64,000 bases of DNA from Pseudomonas alliivorans (GCF_017826695.1 NZ_JAFFZW010000004.1:1-64000), one strand, 5' to 3'. Counted from the first letter of the stretch, positions 1 to 10,452 are shown. The notes: generated by a model from the sequence alone, not told the origin. Made by a program: numbers and translations.

Positions 1-52
1 TCGCCGATGGTAGTGTGGGGTTTCCCCATGTGAGAGTAGGTCATCGTCAAGA
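1..52 (+). rRNA. rrf: 5S ribosomal RNA, 3' end (partial)
   Basis: The first about 52 bases match the 3' half of Pseudomonas 5S rRNA as I remember it, including the stretch that ends in GGTCATCGTCAAGA. The 5' part lies before the window. It marks the end of an rRNA operon transcribed on the plus strand. The exact 3' end is uncertain by a few bases. Confidence 0.93.
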
Positions 53-63
53 TTCAATTCCAG

Positions 64-95
64 AACCCCTCATCGCTCACGCGGTGAGGGGTTTT
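64..95 (+). terminator. rRNA operon terminator
   Basis: Nine-base inverted arms (AACCCCTCA at 64-72 and TGAGGGGTT at 85-93) followed by T residues, immediately after the 5S gene. This is a typical rho-independent terminator for the rRNA operon. The following stretch to position 265 shows no other recognisable element apart from the recC ribosome-binding site. Confidence 0.85.
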
Positions 96-265
96 GTCTG
101 TGTGGCGTCTGTAAAAGCCTTCTAACTCTTGCCGGTGATCCAGCGTTCAACCTGCTTCCGGCGATCAGGTTGCATACCCTGCCTTCAACTTGTGAGTGGC
201 AATCCCTGGCGCTTGCCCTTATGGTTTGGCCTCAGGTTTCACTCGTTAACGTCAAGGAAGCAAGC

Positions 266-3200
266 ATGCCCGTCACAACCTCGCTGAGCGCTGGCTTCAT
301 GGTGGTTCACGGCAACCGCCTGGATGAGCTGCGCAGTCTGGTTGTTTCCTGGATGCGGCGTTATCCCTTGGCCCCGCTGGAGAACGAGATTGCGTTGGTG
401 CAGAGCAATGGCATCGCCCAATGGCTGAAGCTGGCTCTGGCCGAAGATGCTCAGGATGAGGACCTTGGTGGATGCGGTATCGCTGCCGCCATCGACGTTC
501 AGTTGCCCGGCAGTTTCATGTGGAAGCTCTACCGGACAGTCCTGGGTCGAGACGAAATCCCCGAAACCTCTCTGCTCGACAAAGGCCCGCTGACCTGGCG
601 ACTCATGCGTCTGTTACCGGAGCTCATCCACCAGCCTCATTTCGAACCGCTGCAACGCTTCCTCACGGCAGACACCGATCTGCGCAAGCGCTATCAATTG
701 TCGGAGCGTCTGTCGGATCTGTTCGACCAATATCAGGTATACCGCGCTGACTGGCTGGAAGACTGGGCAGCCGGGCGTCATCAACTGCGCAACGTAAGAG
801 GTGAGCCCAAGCCGCTGACCGCTTCCAACTGCTGGCAAGCAGAGCTATGGCGAGCGCTATTGCACGATGTCGGTGCCGAAGGTATGGCCCAGAGTCGTGC
901 AGGCGTGCATCAGCGTTTCATCGAGCGCATCAGCACGCTGACTGAAGCGCCTGCCGGACTGCCTGCGCGCGTCATCGTATTCGGCATTTCATCACTGCCC
1001 GCACAGGCGCTCGAAGCGCTCGCCGGATTGGCTCGATTCAGTCAGGTTTTGCTCTGCGTCCATAATCCATGCCGTCATCACTGGGCCGACATCGTTGCCG
1101 ACAAAGACTTGCTGCGCCATCAGTACAAGCGTCAGGCACGCAAGGCCGGTATGCCACTGGTGCTCGACCCCGAGGCTCTGCACCAGCACGCGCATCCCTT
1201 GCTCGCTGCATGGGGCAAGCAGGGTCGTGACTACATCAATCTGCTCGACAGTCACGACGACCCGCGCAGCTATCGTGCCTCGTTCAAGGACGAGCGCATC
1301 GACCTGTTCAGCGAAAGCGAACCCAGGAACATTCTGAATCAACTGCAGGACGACATCCTTGAGCTGCGTCCTCTGGATGAAACGCGAGAGCTATGGCCAG
1401 CCGTAGACGCTCTGAAAGACCGCTCCATCCGCTTTCACGTTGCCCACAGCGCGCAACGGGAAGTCGAAGTGCTGCATGACCAGCTCCTGGCCCGTTTCAG
1501 TCGTGATCCCGAATTGCGTCCGCGTGATGTGATCGTCATGGTCCCGGACATCGACAGCTATGCGCCGCACATCCGCGCCGTTTTCGGCCAGATAGAACGC
1601 GATGATCGCCGCTTCATCCCGTTCACGCTGGCTGACCAGGGGCAGCGTGGCCGCGAGCCTTTACTGATCGCCGTCGAGCACCTGCTGAAACTGCCCGACA
1701 GCCGCTTCCCGGTCAGCGAGATTCTCGACCTGCTCGACGTCCCCGCGCTACGCGTACGCTTCCGGATTCAGGAGCGCGATCTGCCGACCCTGCATCGCTG
1801 GATCGAAGGCGCAGGCATCCGTTGGGGCTTGAATGCACCTCAACGTGCAGGGCTGGGTTTGCCGGATGCACTGGAGCAGAACAGCTGGCACTTCGGCCTG
1901 CGCCGCATGCTGCTCGGCTATGCCGTCGGTGCCGGTGCTGCTTACGAAGGGATCGAACCCTACGATGAAATCGGTGGGCTGGACGCCGCGTTGATCGGCC
2001 CGCTGGTGGCCCTGATTGACGCGTTGGAGGCCGCTCATGGCGAACTTTCGAAACCGGCCACCCCGACGCAATGGGGCGCTCGTCTGCAAGCTGTCCTGCA
2101 ACTCTTCTTCGCCGCCGACAGTGAGCACGACGATTACCTGCTCGCCCAGCTCGAAACCCTGCGCGAAAGCTGGCTGGAGACCTGCGAAACCGTCGGTCTC
2201 ATTGATGAACTGCCGTTGACGGTCGTTCGTGAAGCCTGGCTGGCCGGACTGGATCAGGGTCGGCTGTCCCAGCGCTTTCTGGCAGGTTCGGTCAACTTCT
2301 GCACGCTGATGCCCATGCGGGCAATTCCCTTCAAAGTGGTCTGTCTGCTGGGCATGAACGATGGTGATTACCCACGTGCCCAACCGCCGCTGGACTTCGA
2401 CCTGATGGGCAGTGACTACCGCCCCGGCGATCGTTCGCGACGTGAAGACGACCGCTATCTTCTGCTGGAAGCACTGCTATCCGCCCGGGACCAGCTTTAC
2501 ATCAGTTGGGTCGGCCGCAGCATTCGTGACAACAGTGATCGGCCTGCATCGGTGCTGATCGGTCAGTTGCGGGATCATCTGGCCAGCGGGTGGAAGCTGG
2601 CCGGTGAGGCAGATGCAACCGGCAAGCTCGATGAGGGAGAAAGGCTGCTGAAAGCGTTGACGCTGGAGCATCCATTGCAGCCGTTCAGCGCCCATTATTT
2701 TCATGAAGGCACCGGCTATTTCAGTTTCGCCCGCGAATGGCGACTCCTGCATGAAACCGATGCCGTAGTGCCCGTTCAGGCTGTACTGCCAGCACACGAA
2801 CAGGATGAGCCGCTGACCATCGCCCAATTGCAGGACTTTCTGCGCAACCCCGTTAAGCACTTTTTCAGCCAACGTCTGAAAATCTACTTTGAAGTTGCCG
2901 AAGCCCCGTTGGCCGATGAAGAACCCTTCGTGCTCGACGCGCTTGAGCGTTATGGTCTCAGCGACAGTCTGCTCAATGCCGCCATGGCCCAGCCGGACAA
3001 TATCGATAGTGCGCTGCAGGCCCAGGCGCTCAAACTGCAAGCCAGCGGCCTGCTTCCGCTGGCAGGTTTCGGTACGTGTATGCAGCAGGAGTTGATAGAA
3101 CCACTGCCCGATGTGCTCAGGCGTTATCAGGGCCTTTTGACGCTCTGGCCCGAGCCGCTGAGCAGCGCGCTGCCGATCAGTTTCAGCCATAACGGCGTGA

Positions 3201-3742
3201 GCATCGATGGCTGGCTGGGCGGTCTGCATCGCAACGGCCAGGGCGAGTTGCTGCTGATCACCGCGATTCCCAACAGCATTGGCTCGAAGAAGACCCGCAA
3301 GTGGCACAGGCTGATCCGGCCCTGGGTGAATCATCTGGTCGCCTGCGCCTGTGGATTGCCGCTGAGTACTGCGCTGGTGGCCAGTGATGAAACCCTGATG
3401 CTGGCTCCACTGGAAAAGGACGCCGCGGTCACGACCCTCAACCACCTGTTGATGGCTTGGCTGCGCGGCATGCAGCAGCCTTTGCCGGTTTCCGTGAAAA
3501 CCGCATTCGCCTGGCTGGGACAGCCTTTGGACAAAGCCGAAGCCGCCGCTCGCAAAGCCTATGAAGGCGACGGCCAGACCACCGACGGTGAGCGTCGGGA
3601 AAGCACGGCGCTGGCCCGCCAATACCCGGATTTTGATGCCCTGATGGACAGCGAAGAATTTGCCGGCTGGTGCGATACACTCTACAAGCCGATCTACGAC
3701 GCGCCCTGGCAATCGCTCTCCAGCGCGGAGGCCGGTGCATGA
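266..3742 (+). CDS. recC: RecBCD enzyme subunit RecC (exodeoxyribonuclease V gamma)
   Basis: This 1158-residue protein is the non-catalytic subunit of the RecBCD helicase-nuclease. The complex resects double-strand breaks and recognises Chi in the cytoplasm; RecC holds the complex together, splits the duplex and scans for Chi. The N-terminus (GFMVVHGNRLDELRSLVV) and the segment ENEIALVQSNGIAQWLK are typical of pseudomonad RecC, and the length fits the family (about 1120-1160). An upstream GTG at 170 would add 32 residues, but ATG 266 is preceded by AAGGAAG at good spacing and gives the usual family N-terminus. The stop overlaps the recB ATG by four bases. The order recC-recB-recD in one transcript is normal for Pseudomonas, whereas E. 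coli has recC-ptrA-recB-recD. Confidence 0.95.
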   Translation: MPVTTSLSAGFMVVHGNRLDELRSLVVSWMRRYPLAPLENEIALVQSNGIAQWLKLALAEDAQDEDLGGCGIAAAIDVQLPGSFMWKLYRTVLGRDEIPETSLLDKGPLTWRLMRLLPELIHQPHFEPLQRFLTADTDLRKRYQLSERLSDLFDQYQVYRADWLEDWAAGRHQLRNVRGEPKPLTASNCWQAELWRALLHDVGAEGMAQSRAGVHQRFIERISTLTEAPAGLPARVIVFGISSLPAQALEALAGLARFSQVLLCVHNPCRHHWADIVADKDLLRHQYKRQARKAGMPLVLDPEALHQHAHPLLAAWGKQGRDYINLLDSHDDPRSYRASFKDERIDLFSESEPRNILNQLQDDILELRPLDETRELWPAVDALKDRSIRFHVAHSAQREVEVLHDQLLARFSRDPELRPRDVIVMVPDIDSYAPHIRAVFGQIERDDRRFIPFTLADQGQRGREPLLIAVEHLLKLPDSRFPVSEILDLLDVPALRVRFRIQERDLPTLHRWIEGAGIRWGLNAPQRAGLGLPDALEQNSWHFGLRRMLLGYAVGAGAAYEGIEPYDEIGGLDAALIGPLVALIDALEAAHGELSKPATPTQWGARLQAVLQLFFAADSEHDDYLLAQLETLRESWLETCETVGLIDELPLTVVREAWLAGLDQGRLSQRFLAGSVNFCTLMPMRAIPFKVVCLLGMNDGDYPRAQPPLDFDLMGSDYRPGDRSRREDDRYLLLEALLSARDQLYISWVGRSIRDNSDRPASVLIGQLRDHLASGWKLAGEADATGKLDEGERLLKALTLEHPLQPFSAHYFHEGTGYFSFAREWRLLHETDAVVPVQAVLPAHEQDEPLTIAQLQDFLRNPVKHFFSQRLKIYFEVAEAPLADEEPFVLDALERYGLSDSLLNAAMAQPDNIDSALQAQALKLQASGLLPLAGFGTCMQQELIEPLPDVLRRYQGLLTLWPEPLSSALPISFSHNGVSIDGWLGGLHRNGQGELLLITAIPNSIGSKKTRKWHRLIRPWVNHLVACACGLPLSTALVASDETLMLAPLEKDAAVTTLNHLLMAWLRGMQQPLPVSVKTAFAWLGQPLDKAEAAARKAYEGDGQTTDGERRESTALARQYPDFDALMDSEEFAGWCDTLYKPIYDAPWQSLSSAEAGA

Positions 3743-6700
3743 ACGACGTGACGCTCCCACTGGCGCTGCGCTTTCCGTTGCGCGGCAGTCAACTGATCGA
3801 AGCCAGCGCCGGCACCGGCAAGACCTTCACCATCTCGGCGCTGTATTTGCGCCTGGTGTTGGGGCACGGTGATGAATCATCAGGCTTCGGCCGCGAATTG
3901 CTGCCGCCACAAATACTGGTGGTGACCTTTACCGACGCCGCGACCAAAGAATTGCGCGACCGGATTCGTACCCGACTCGCCGAGGCGGCGCGATTCTTTC
4001 GTGATGAAATCGACGCGCCCGATGACCTGATTGCCGAGTTACGCGAGCAATTCAGCGCTGAACTCTGGCCGAGCTGTGCCAATCGGCTCGACATCGCGGC
4101 GCAGTGGATGGACGAGGCCGCGGTGTCCACGATCCACAGTTGGTGCCAGCGCATGTTGCGCGAGCACGCCTTCGACAGTGGCAGTCTGTTCACCCAGACC
4201 CTGGAAACCGATCACAGCGATCTGTTGGGCGAAGTGCTGCGCGATTACTGGCGTCGATTCTGTTATCCCATGAGCGGCGATGCGCTGAACTGGGTACGTG
4301 AACACTGGAGCGGTCCAGCGGCCCTGTTACCCCGCGTGCGGGGGCTTTTCGGGCGTGAGCGCACTCTCGGCACTCAAGAGCCCGCCGAGTTGATCGCCGC
4401 GTCCCTTTTGGAGCGTCGTAAGGCACTGGCCGCGCTGAAAGCACCCTGGACCGTCTGGACCGCTGAACTGCAAGCGATCTGCATGGACGGCGTGGCCCGC
4501 AAGATTGTCGACGGCCGCAAGATGCAGGAGCGCTACTTCAGACCCTGGTTCGAGAAGCTTGCCGCTTGGGCAGCCGACGAAACGGTTGAGGCACTGGACC
4601 TGGGCACCGGTTTCACCCGACTGACACCCGAAGGCATTGCCGAAGCATGGAAAAGCGACCCGCCTTCGCACCCGGCCTTCGACGCAATGCAAGCGCTCAA
4701 GGCCGCGCTTGATGGTTTGCCGAAGCCCGATGCCGCAGTGTTGCAACATGCTGCGCAGTGGGTCAGCGCGCGTTTTGAAGAAGAGAAGCGTCGCCGTGCG
4801 GAAATGGGCTTCGACGACATGTTGCTGCGGCTCGACAGCGCCTTGCACGGCGCCGGCGGTGAGCGACTGGCGACCCTGATTCGCGAACAGTTTCCCGTCG
4901 CATTGATCGACGAATTTCAGGACACTGATCCTGTGCAATACCGCATCTTCGAGAGCATCTATCGCCTTGAAGACAACGATGAACAGACCGGCCTGTTTCT
5001 GATCGGCGACCCCAAACAGGCGATCTACGCGTTCCGAGGTGCAGACATCTACACCTACCTGCGCGCCCGTCAGGCCACCTCGGGTCGCTGGCACACGCTG
5101 GACACCAACTACCGCTCCAGCCATGCGATGGTCGCGTCGGTCAACCATGTGTTCGAACGCGCCGAGTTGCGTCCGGAAGGGCGCGGCGCGTTTCTGTTCC
5201 GGGAAGGCGAACACAATCCCGTGCCATTTTCCAAAGCGCTGGCTCAAGGGCGCAAGGAGACGCTACAGGTTGATGGCGCAGCGCTCGCGGCATTGACGGT
5301 CTGGCGTCTGGAAAGCGATCAACCGGTATCCGGCGTTGCTTATCGTCAACAACTGGCGGCCAGTTGCGCGAGTGAGATCGTGCGACTGCTCAATGCAGGT
5401 CAGCAAGGTCTCGCCGGGTTTGCCGCGCCAGATAAGGCGCTGCGTGGCCTGCGTCCCGCCGACATCGCCATTCTGGTGCGTGACGGCAAGGAAGCCCAGG
5501 CTGTGCGCAACGAGCTTTCGGCGCGCGGCGTGCGCAGCGTCTATCTGTCGGACAAGGACTCCGTGTTCGCCGCGCAGGAAGCGCACGACCTGCTGTCGTG
5601 GCTCAAGGCCTGTGCCGAACCCGATTCGGAGCGCACGCTGCGGGCCGCACTGGCCTGTATCACCCTCGACCTGCCGCTGGCCGAGCTGGAGCGCCTGAAT
5701 CAGGACGAACTGGCCTGGGAACGTCGCGTCATGCAGTTCCGTGGCTATCGCGCCATCTGGCGCACTCAGGGCGTGCTGCCGATGCTGCGTCGTCTGCTGC
5801 ATGACTTCGCCTTGCCACAGACACTCATGACCCGCACCGATGGCGAGCGTGTGCTGACCAATCTGTTGCACCTGTCCGAACTGCTGCAACAGGCTGCTGC
5901 CGAACTCGATGGCGAACAGGCCCTGATTCGTCACCTCGGTGATCATCTGGCGCTGTCCGGCCAGGCGGGCGAAGAGCAGATCCTGCGCCTGGAAAGCGAC
6001 GAGCAACTGGTCAAGGTCGTGACCATTCACAAGTCCAAAGGGTTGCAATATCCGCTGGTGTTCCTGCCGTTCATCTGCTCTTCGAAGCCTGTGGACGGCA
6101 GTCGCCTGCCGTTGCAGTTTCACGATGCCGACGGTCATGCGCAGATCAGTCTGCAGCCCACCGAAGCGTTGATTCAGCAGTCGGACGACGAGCGTCTGGC
6201 CGAAGATCTGCGACTGCTCTACGTCGCCCTGACCCGCTCGGAACACGCCTGCTGGCTGGGCGTCGCAGACCTCAAGCGCGGCAACGCCAACAGCTCGATG
6301 CTGCACCGTTCGGCGCTGGGTTACCTGCTGGGTGGAGGCGCGGTGCTTAGTGAGTCGGCTGATCTGAACGTCTGGCTGCGTGATCTGCATGCGGGCTGCG
6401 AGGCCATTGCGCTGCAGCCTGTGCCCGAACCGACCGGCGAAACTTTCAGCGCGCCGCGTAACGAAGCCTCGCTGCTCAAGCCGCTGGTCCCCAAACGGCG
6501 TGCTGCCGAAAACTGGTGGATCGCCTCGTACAGTGCGCTGCGCATCGGCGACACGATCACCGCCGGTGCCGACCAGTCTCCGGACAGCCCGCAGGCGCAG
6601 AAACTGTTCGATGACGAACGCCTTGACCCGCAAGCGCCTCGCGACGTGCCAGCCAGTGGCGGCGATATCCATCGCTTCCCGCGGGGTCCGAACCCCGGCA

Positions 6701-7431
6701 CCTTTCTGCACGGTCTGCTGGAATGGGCGGGCAACGATGGCTTTGCGCAGGCTGCCAGTAACCCCGAGCGTCTCGAGGATGCGGTCGCCAGACGCTGCAA
6801 CCGCCGCGGCTGGGAAGGCTGGATCAACACCCTGTGCTACTGGCTGCAGCATGTGCTGAACATGCCGCTGCGTCTGTCACCGGATACTGCGCTGGTTGCG
6901 CTGGGCGAGCTGGATCAACCCAATCAATATCGCGTCGAGATGGAATTCTGGTTCGCCAGCAATCAGGTCGACGTCAGGCAGATGGACGCCCTCGTGCGTC
7001 GTTTTACCCACGACAACGCGCCACGCGCTGCCACCGAAACCGTCTCGCTCAACGGCATGTTCAAAGGCTTCATCGACCTGACGTTCGAACACCAGGGGCG
7101 TTATTACGTTGCCGACTACAAGTCCAACTGGCTGGGTCCGGATGAGACCGCCTACACGGAGCTGGCGATGGAGGCCTCGATTCTCGACAACCGCTATGAC
7201 CTGCAATACGTGCTCTATCTGCTGGCCTTGCACCGACAGCTCAAGGCGCGGCTGGCCGATTACGACTATGACCAGCATATGGGCGGCGCGCTGTACCTGT
7301 TCCTGCGCGGCGCCCATGCGTCCACTCAAGGCGCGTATTTCACCCGGCCGCCGCGTGAGCTGATCGAAAGCCTGGACCTGCTCTTTCAGGGCAAACCCGT
7401 ACCGCAGGCATTGTCAGGAGCCTTCGCATGA
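3739..7431 (+). CDS. recB: RecBCD enzyme subunit RecB (exodeoxyribonuclease V beta)
   Basis: This 1230-residue protein is a 3'-5' SF1 helicase with a C-terminal nuclease that also loads RecA. Visible motifs include Walker A ASAGTGKT at residues 22-29 and VVTFTDAATKELRDRIR as motif Ia. DEFQDTDPVQYRIF is motif II, and GDPKQAIYAFRGAD and VVTIHKSKGLQYPLV are later helicase motifs. Near the C-terminus, GMFKGFIDLTFEHQGRYYV followed by ADYKSN carries the metal-binding Asp and Lys of the RecB nuclease, so the nuclease looks intact. The start chosen is the ATG inside the ATGA overlap with the recC stop. A longer reading from 3670 would run 23 residues into recC. The stop overlaps recD in the same way, so the three subunits are translationally coupled. 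Confidence 0.96.
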   Translation: MNDVTLPLALRFPLRGSQLIEASAGTGKTFTISALYLRLVLGHGDESSGFGRELLPPQILVVTFTDAATKELRDRIRTRLAEAARFFRDEIDAPDDLIAELREQFSAELWPSCANRLDIAAQWMDEAAVSTIHSWCQRMLREHAFDSGSLFTQTLETDHSDLLGEVLRDYWRRFCYPMSGDALNWVREHWSGPAALLPRVRGLFGRERTLGTQEPAELIAASLLERRKALAALKAPWTVWTAELQAICMDGVARKIVDGRKMQERYFRPWFEKLAAWAADETVEALDLGTGFTRLTPEGIAEAWKSDPPSHPAFDAMQALKAALDGLPKPDAAVLQHAAQWVSARFEEEKRRRAEMGFDDMLLRLDSALHGAGGERLATLIREQFPVALIDEFQDTDPVQYRIFESIYRLEDNDEQTGLFLIGDPKQAIYAFRGADIYTYLRARQATSGRWHTLDTNYRSSHAMVASVNHVFERAELRPEGRGAFLFREGEHNPVPFSKALAQGRKETLQVDGAALAALTVWRLESDQPVSGVAYRQQLAASCASEIVRLLNAGQQGLAGFAAPDKALRGLRPADIAILVRDGKEAQAVRNELSARGVRSVYLSDKDSVFAAQEAHDLLSWLKACAEPDSERTLRAALACITLDLPLAELERLNQDELAWERRVMQFRGYRAIWRTQGVLPMLRRLLHDFALPQTLMTRTDGERVLTNLLHLSELLQQAAAELDGEQALIRHLGDHLALSGQAGEEQILRLESDEQLVKVVTIHKSKGLQYPLVFLPFICSSKPVDGSRLPLQFHDADGHAQISLQPTEALIQQSDDERLAEDLRLLYVALTRSEHACWLGVADLKRGNANSSMLHRSALGYLLGGGAVLSESADLNVWLRDLHAGCEAIALQPVPEPTGETFSAPRNEASLLKPLVPKRRAAENWWIASYSALRIGDTITAGADQSPDSPQAQKLFDDERLDPQAPRDVPASGGDIHRFPRGPNPGTFLHGLLEWAGNDGFAQAASNPERLEDAVARRCNRRGWEGWINTLCYWLQHVLNMPLRLSPDTALVALGELDQPNQYRVEMEFWFASNQVDVRQMDALVRRFTHDNAPRAATETVSLNGMFKGFIDLTFEHQGRYYVADYKSNWLGPDETAYTELAMEASILDNRYDLQYVLYLLALHRQLKARLADYDYDQHMGGALYLFLRGAHASTQGAYFTRPPRELIESLDLLFQGKPVPQALSGAFA

Positions 7432-9521
7432 CTCGCTCGTTCGAAGAGCTGTTGCCCACCGCGCTGAATGACGTCAGCCTCACAGACCTGAGCCCGCTGC
7501 ACCGCGTTCAGGATTTGCTGATCCTTCTGGAACGCTGGGTCGAGCGAGGCTGGTTGCGCGCACTGGACCGCGCTTTCGTGGCATTTCTCAGTGACCTCGA
7601 TCCGCAGGCCGATCCGCTGGTGCTGGTCGCCGCCGCGCTGACCAGCCATCAATTGGGACACGGCCATGTGTGTCTCGACCTGTACGAAACATTGAAAGAG
7701 CCCGATTTCGCCCTTTCTTTGCCGCCGGAAGGCGATTTGCAAAGCGGGCCGATGCTGTTGCCTTCGCAGCTGCTGGCAGCACTGGACGGTGCTGCATGGT
7801 GTCAGGCACTGGCGGACAGCATTCTGGTGGCGCGTGCAGAAGACTCCAGCGTCGAGGCGCTGCAGAAGCCCTTGGTGCTGTCGGATCGACGCCTTTACCT
7901 GCGCCGCTATTGGACCTACGAGCGGCGCATCGCGGCGGCGTTGCGTCAGCGGCTGGCGCAGGACGAAGCGCCGCCGACAGAGCTGGCGCGGCGTCTCGAG
8001 GCCTTGTTCGGCGCGGCCAACCCTGCGCCGGACGCCATCATCGACTGGCAGAAACTGGCCTGCGCGCTGGCTACGCGTCGAGCTTTCAGCATCATCACTG
8101 GCGGACCCGGCACCGGCAAGACCACCACCGTGGTGCGCTTGCTGGCGTTGCTGCAAGCGCCTGCCGTGCAGAGCGGCCAGCCTTTACGCATCCGTCTGGC
8201 AGCGCCGACCGGCAAGGCGGCGGCGCGATTGACCGAGTCCATCAGCCAGCAGGTGCAGAGTCTGGATGTCAGCGCCGAGGTGCGGCAGAGGATTCCTGCC
8301 GAGGTCACCACGGTTCACCGCTTGCTGGGCAGTCGTCCCGGCACGCGGCACTTTCGTCATCACGCAGGCAACCCGCTGCCGCTGGACGTGCTGGTGGTCG
8401 ACGAAGCATCGATGATCGATCTGGAAATGATGGCCAATCTGCTGGACGCATTGCCAACCCATGCACGAATGGTCCTGCTGGGCGACAAGGATCAGTTAGC
8501 CTCCGTCGAAGCAGGTGCGGTACTCGGCGACCTGTGTCGCGACGCTGAAGAAGGCTTTTACAGCCCCGAAACCCAAGCCTGGCTGGAAGCCGTCAGCGGC
8601 GAGCAACTGGACAAGGGCGGTCTGCGTCAGGGCGATGCGCAACAGCATCCATTGGCGCAACAAGTGGTGATGTTGCGTCACTCGCGCCGTTTCGGGCAGG
8701 GCAGCGGTATCGGACAACTGGCGCGACTGGTCAACCAGCAACAGGACCAACAGGCGCGTGCGCTGCTGGCGGCAGGCAGTCACAGTGACCTTTTCGCACT
8801 GGCGCTCAAAGGCGAGCAAGACCTCAAGTTCGAACGTCTTGTACTCGACGGCCTCGGCAAAGGTGAGCAGGGACCGCAAGGCTATCGGCATTATTTGAAC
8901 GTGTTGGCCGACGAACGCCCTGCACCAGGCTCGACCCTCGATGACCAATGCTGGACTGTGTGGGCACGCTCCGTGCTGGAGGCATTCGATTCGTTTCAAC
9001 TGCTCTGCGCCGTCCGCAAAGGTCCTTGGGGCGTGGAGGGCTTGAACCAGCGCATCACCCACGCGCTGTTCGCTGCCAATCTGATCGAAAGCGAGCAACA
9101 GTGGTACGAGGGCCGCCCTGTACTCATGACCCACAACGACTACGGCCTGGGTCTGATGAACGGCGACATCGGCATCACCCTGCGTCTGCCGGAACGGGAA
9201 GGCGAACACACGCAGGTCCTGCGCGTGGCGTTCCCACGTAACGATGGCAGCGGCGGCGTGCGCTTCGTCCTGCCCAGCCGACTCAACGAAGTCGAAACCG
9301 TCTACGCCATGACCGTCCACAAATCCCAAGGCTCTGAATTCGCTCACACCGCGCTGATCCTCCCCGAAGCCCTGAACCCGGTGCTGACCAAGGAACTGAT
9401 CTACACCGGCATCACCCGTGCCAAACATTGGTTCAGCCTGATCGAGCCCCGGCAGGGCGTGTTCGAAGAAGCACTGCGGCGCAAGGTGAAACGATTGAGT
9501 GGGTTGATGTTGGGGCTTTGA
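7428..9521 (+). CDS. recD: RecBCD enzyme subunit RecD (exodeoxyribonuclease V alpha)
   Basis: This 697-residue protein is a 5'-3' SF1B helicase and the fast motor of RecBCD. The Walker A motif GGPGTGKT is at residues 225-232 after a roughly 200-residue N-terminal domain that contacts RecC. Walker B is VVDEASMIDLEMM, and the C-terminal motif VYAMTVHKSQGSEF is typical of RecD. The ATG overlaps the recB stop by four bases, and this is the last gene of the operon. Compared with E. coli RecD (608 residues) it carries extra sequence around residues 350-450 (for example the stretch with FYSPETQAWLEAVSGEQ), which I regard as normal for pseudomonads but did not verify. No clear terminator follows within 140 bases. 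Confidence 0.95.
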   Translation: MTRSFEELLPTALNDVSLTDLSPLHRVQDLLILLERWVERGWLRALDRAFVAFLSDLDPQADPLVLVAAALTSHQLGHGHVCLDLYETLKEPDFALSLPPEGDLQSGPMLLPSQLLAALDGAAWCQALADSILVARAEDSSVEALQKPLVLSDRRLYLRRYWTYERRIAAALRQRLAQDEAPPTELARRLEALFGAANPAPDAIIDWQKLACALATRRAFSIITGGPGTGKTTTVVRLLALLQAPAVQSGQPLRIRLAAPTGKAAARLTESISQQVQSLDVSAEVRQRIPAEVTTVHRLLGSRPGTRHFRHHAGNPLPLDVLVVDEASMIDLEMMANLLDALPTHARMVLLGDKDQLASVEAGAVLGDLCRDAEEGFYSPETQAWLEAVSGEQLDKGGLRQGDAQQHPLAQQVVMLRHSRRFGQGSGIGQLARLVNQQQDQQARALLAAGSHSDLFALALKGEQDLKFERLVLDGLGKGEQGPQGYRHYLNVLADERPAPGSTLDDQCWTVWARSVLEAFDSFQLLCAVRKGPWGVEGLNQRITHALFAANLIESEQQWYEGRPVLMTHNDYGLGLMNGDIGITLRLPEREGEHTQVLRVAFPRNDGSGGVRFVLPSRLNEVETVYAMTVHKSQGSEFAHTALILPEALNPVLTKELIYTGITRAKHWFSLIEPRQGVFEEALRRKVKRLSGLMLGL

Positions 9522-9600
9522 AGGTCTGCTCACCGCGCAGCGTCGATACTTTTTTTGGGGGGCTGCGAGATGGGCGGTCACCCCGATATATCGTTCGTCA

Positions 9601-9612
9601 CGGCATATGCCG
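9601..9612. promoter_or_regulatory. Perfect 12-base palindrome upstream of the cysteine hydrolase gene
   Basis: CGGCATATGCCG is a perfect palindrome 53 bases before the ATG at 9665. Its position in a short promoter region suggests a possible operator, but nothing else supports this and no matching regulator is adjacent. Confidence 0.25.
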
Positions 9613-9664
9613 ACAGCACGGTTATTGCTTGGCAAGTCTCTCCAGCCTGTCAGGCTCAACCGAG

Positions 9665-10312
9665 ATGAATCCCATGAGCAAGCCCCTCGTCCAGTGGTCG
9701 ATCAACCTGCGCAGAACTGCGGTCATCGTCGTGGATATGCAAAAAGTCTTCTGTGAGCCCGCAGGTGCGTTGTACGTAAAAAATACCGCTGACATTGTCC
9801 GGCCCATTCAAGGGCTGCTGAACGCCGCACGCGCGGGTGGGGTGATGGTGGTTTATCTGCGTCACATTGTGCGCGGTGATGGTTCGGATACCGGGCGCAT
9901 GCGCGATTTATACCCCAACGTGGACCAGATCCTCGCGCGGCATGACCCGGACGTCGAGGTTATCGAAGCGCTCGCGCCTGAGCCAGGTGACGTGATTATC
10001 GACAAGCTGTTCTACAGCGGTTTCCATAACACGGACCTGGACACCGTGTTGCGTGCGCGGGATGTCGATACCATCATCGTCTGCGGCACGGTCACCAACG
10101 TGTGTTGCGAAACCACGATCAGGGACGGCGTGCACCGCGAGTACAAGGTCATCGCCCTGAGCGATGCCAATGCGGCAATGGACTACCCGGATGTCGGATT
10201 CGGTGCTGTATCCGCCGAGGACGTTCAGCGCATATCGATGACGACGATTGCTTATGAGTTCGGTGAAGTCACCACGACTGCCGACGTCATTCAGCGTATT
10301 GAAACTGCCTAG
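9665..10312 (+). CDS. Isochorismatase-family cysteine hydrolase
   Basis: This 215-residue protein is a predicted soluble amidohydrolase of the isochorismatase-like fold. The catalytic triad is visible: Asp24 in VVDMQ, Lys114 in IDKLFYSGF, and Cys147 in TNVCCETT, preceded by the GTVTNV segment. Members hydrolyse small amides, ureido compounds or isochorismate, and the substrate cannot be read from sequence. The retained Cys argues against a true isochorismatase, where Asp/Lys/Gly variants occur, and favours an amidase-type member such as biuret or N-carbamoyl hydrolase. The start is ATG 9665 or ATG 9674. A longer reading from 9428 overlaps recD and is unlikely. It lies 226 bases before the oxygenase gene in the same direction. 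Confidence 0.85.
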   Translation: MNPMSKPLVQWSINLRRTAVIVVDMQKVFCEPAGALYVKNTADIVRPIQGLLNAARAGGVMVVYLRHIVRGDGSDTGRMRDLYPNVDQILARHDPDVEVIEALAPEPGDVIIDKLFYSGFHNTDLDTVLRARDVDTIIVCGTVTNVCCETTIRDGVHREYKVIALSDANAAMDYPDVGFGAVSAEDVQRISMTTIAYEFGEVTTTADVIQRIETA

Positions 10313-10452
10313 AAACAGTGGACGAGCGTGTGCGCAGTTGTGGCCCGTTTTCCGTCACTGCGCCTTCAAACCATGCACTCCGTTTCAGACCATTTGATCC
10401 GGTCCGATGGCACGGAAAGCTAACGTTTTGTCTGCGTTATGAATTTCTCCAG

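Noticed and set aside
2477..3760. Long minus-strand open frame (427 codons) antisense to recC
   Set aside because: It lies wholly over recC codons, has no family resemblance or ribosome-binding site, and such frames are expected opposite high-GC genes.
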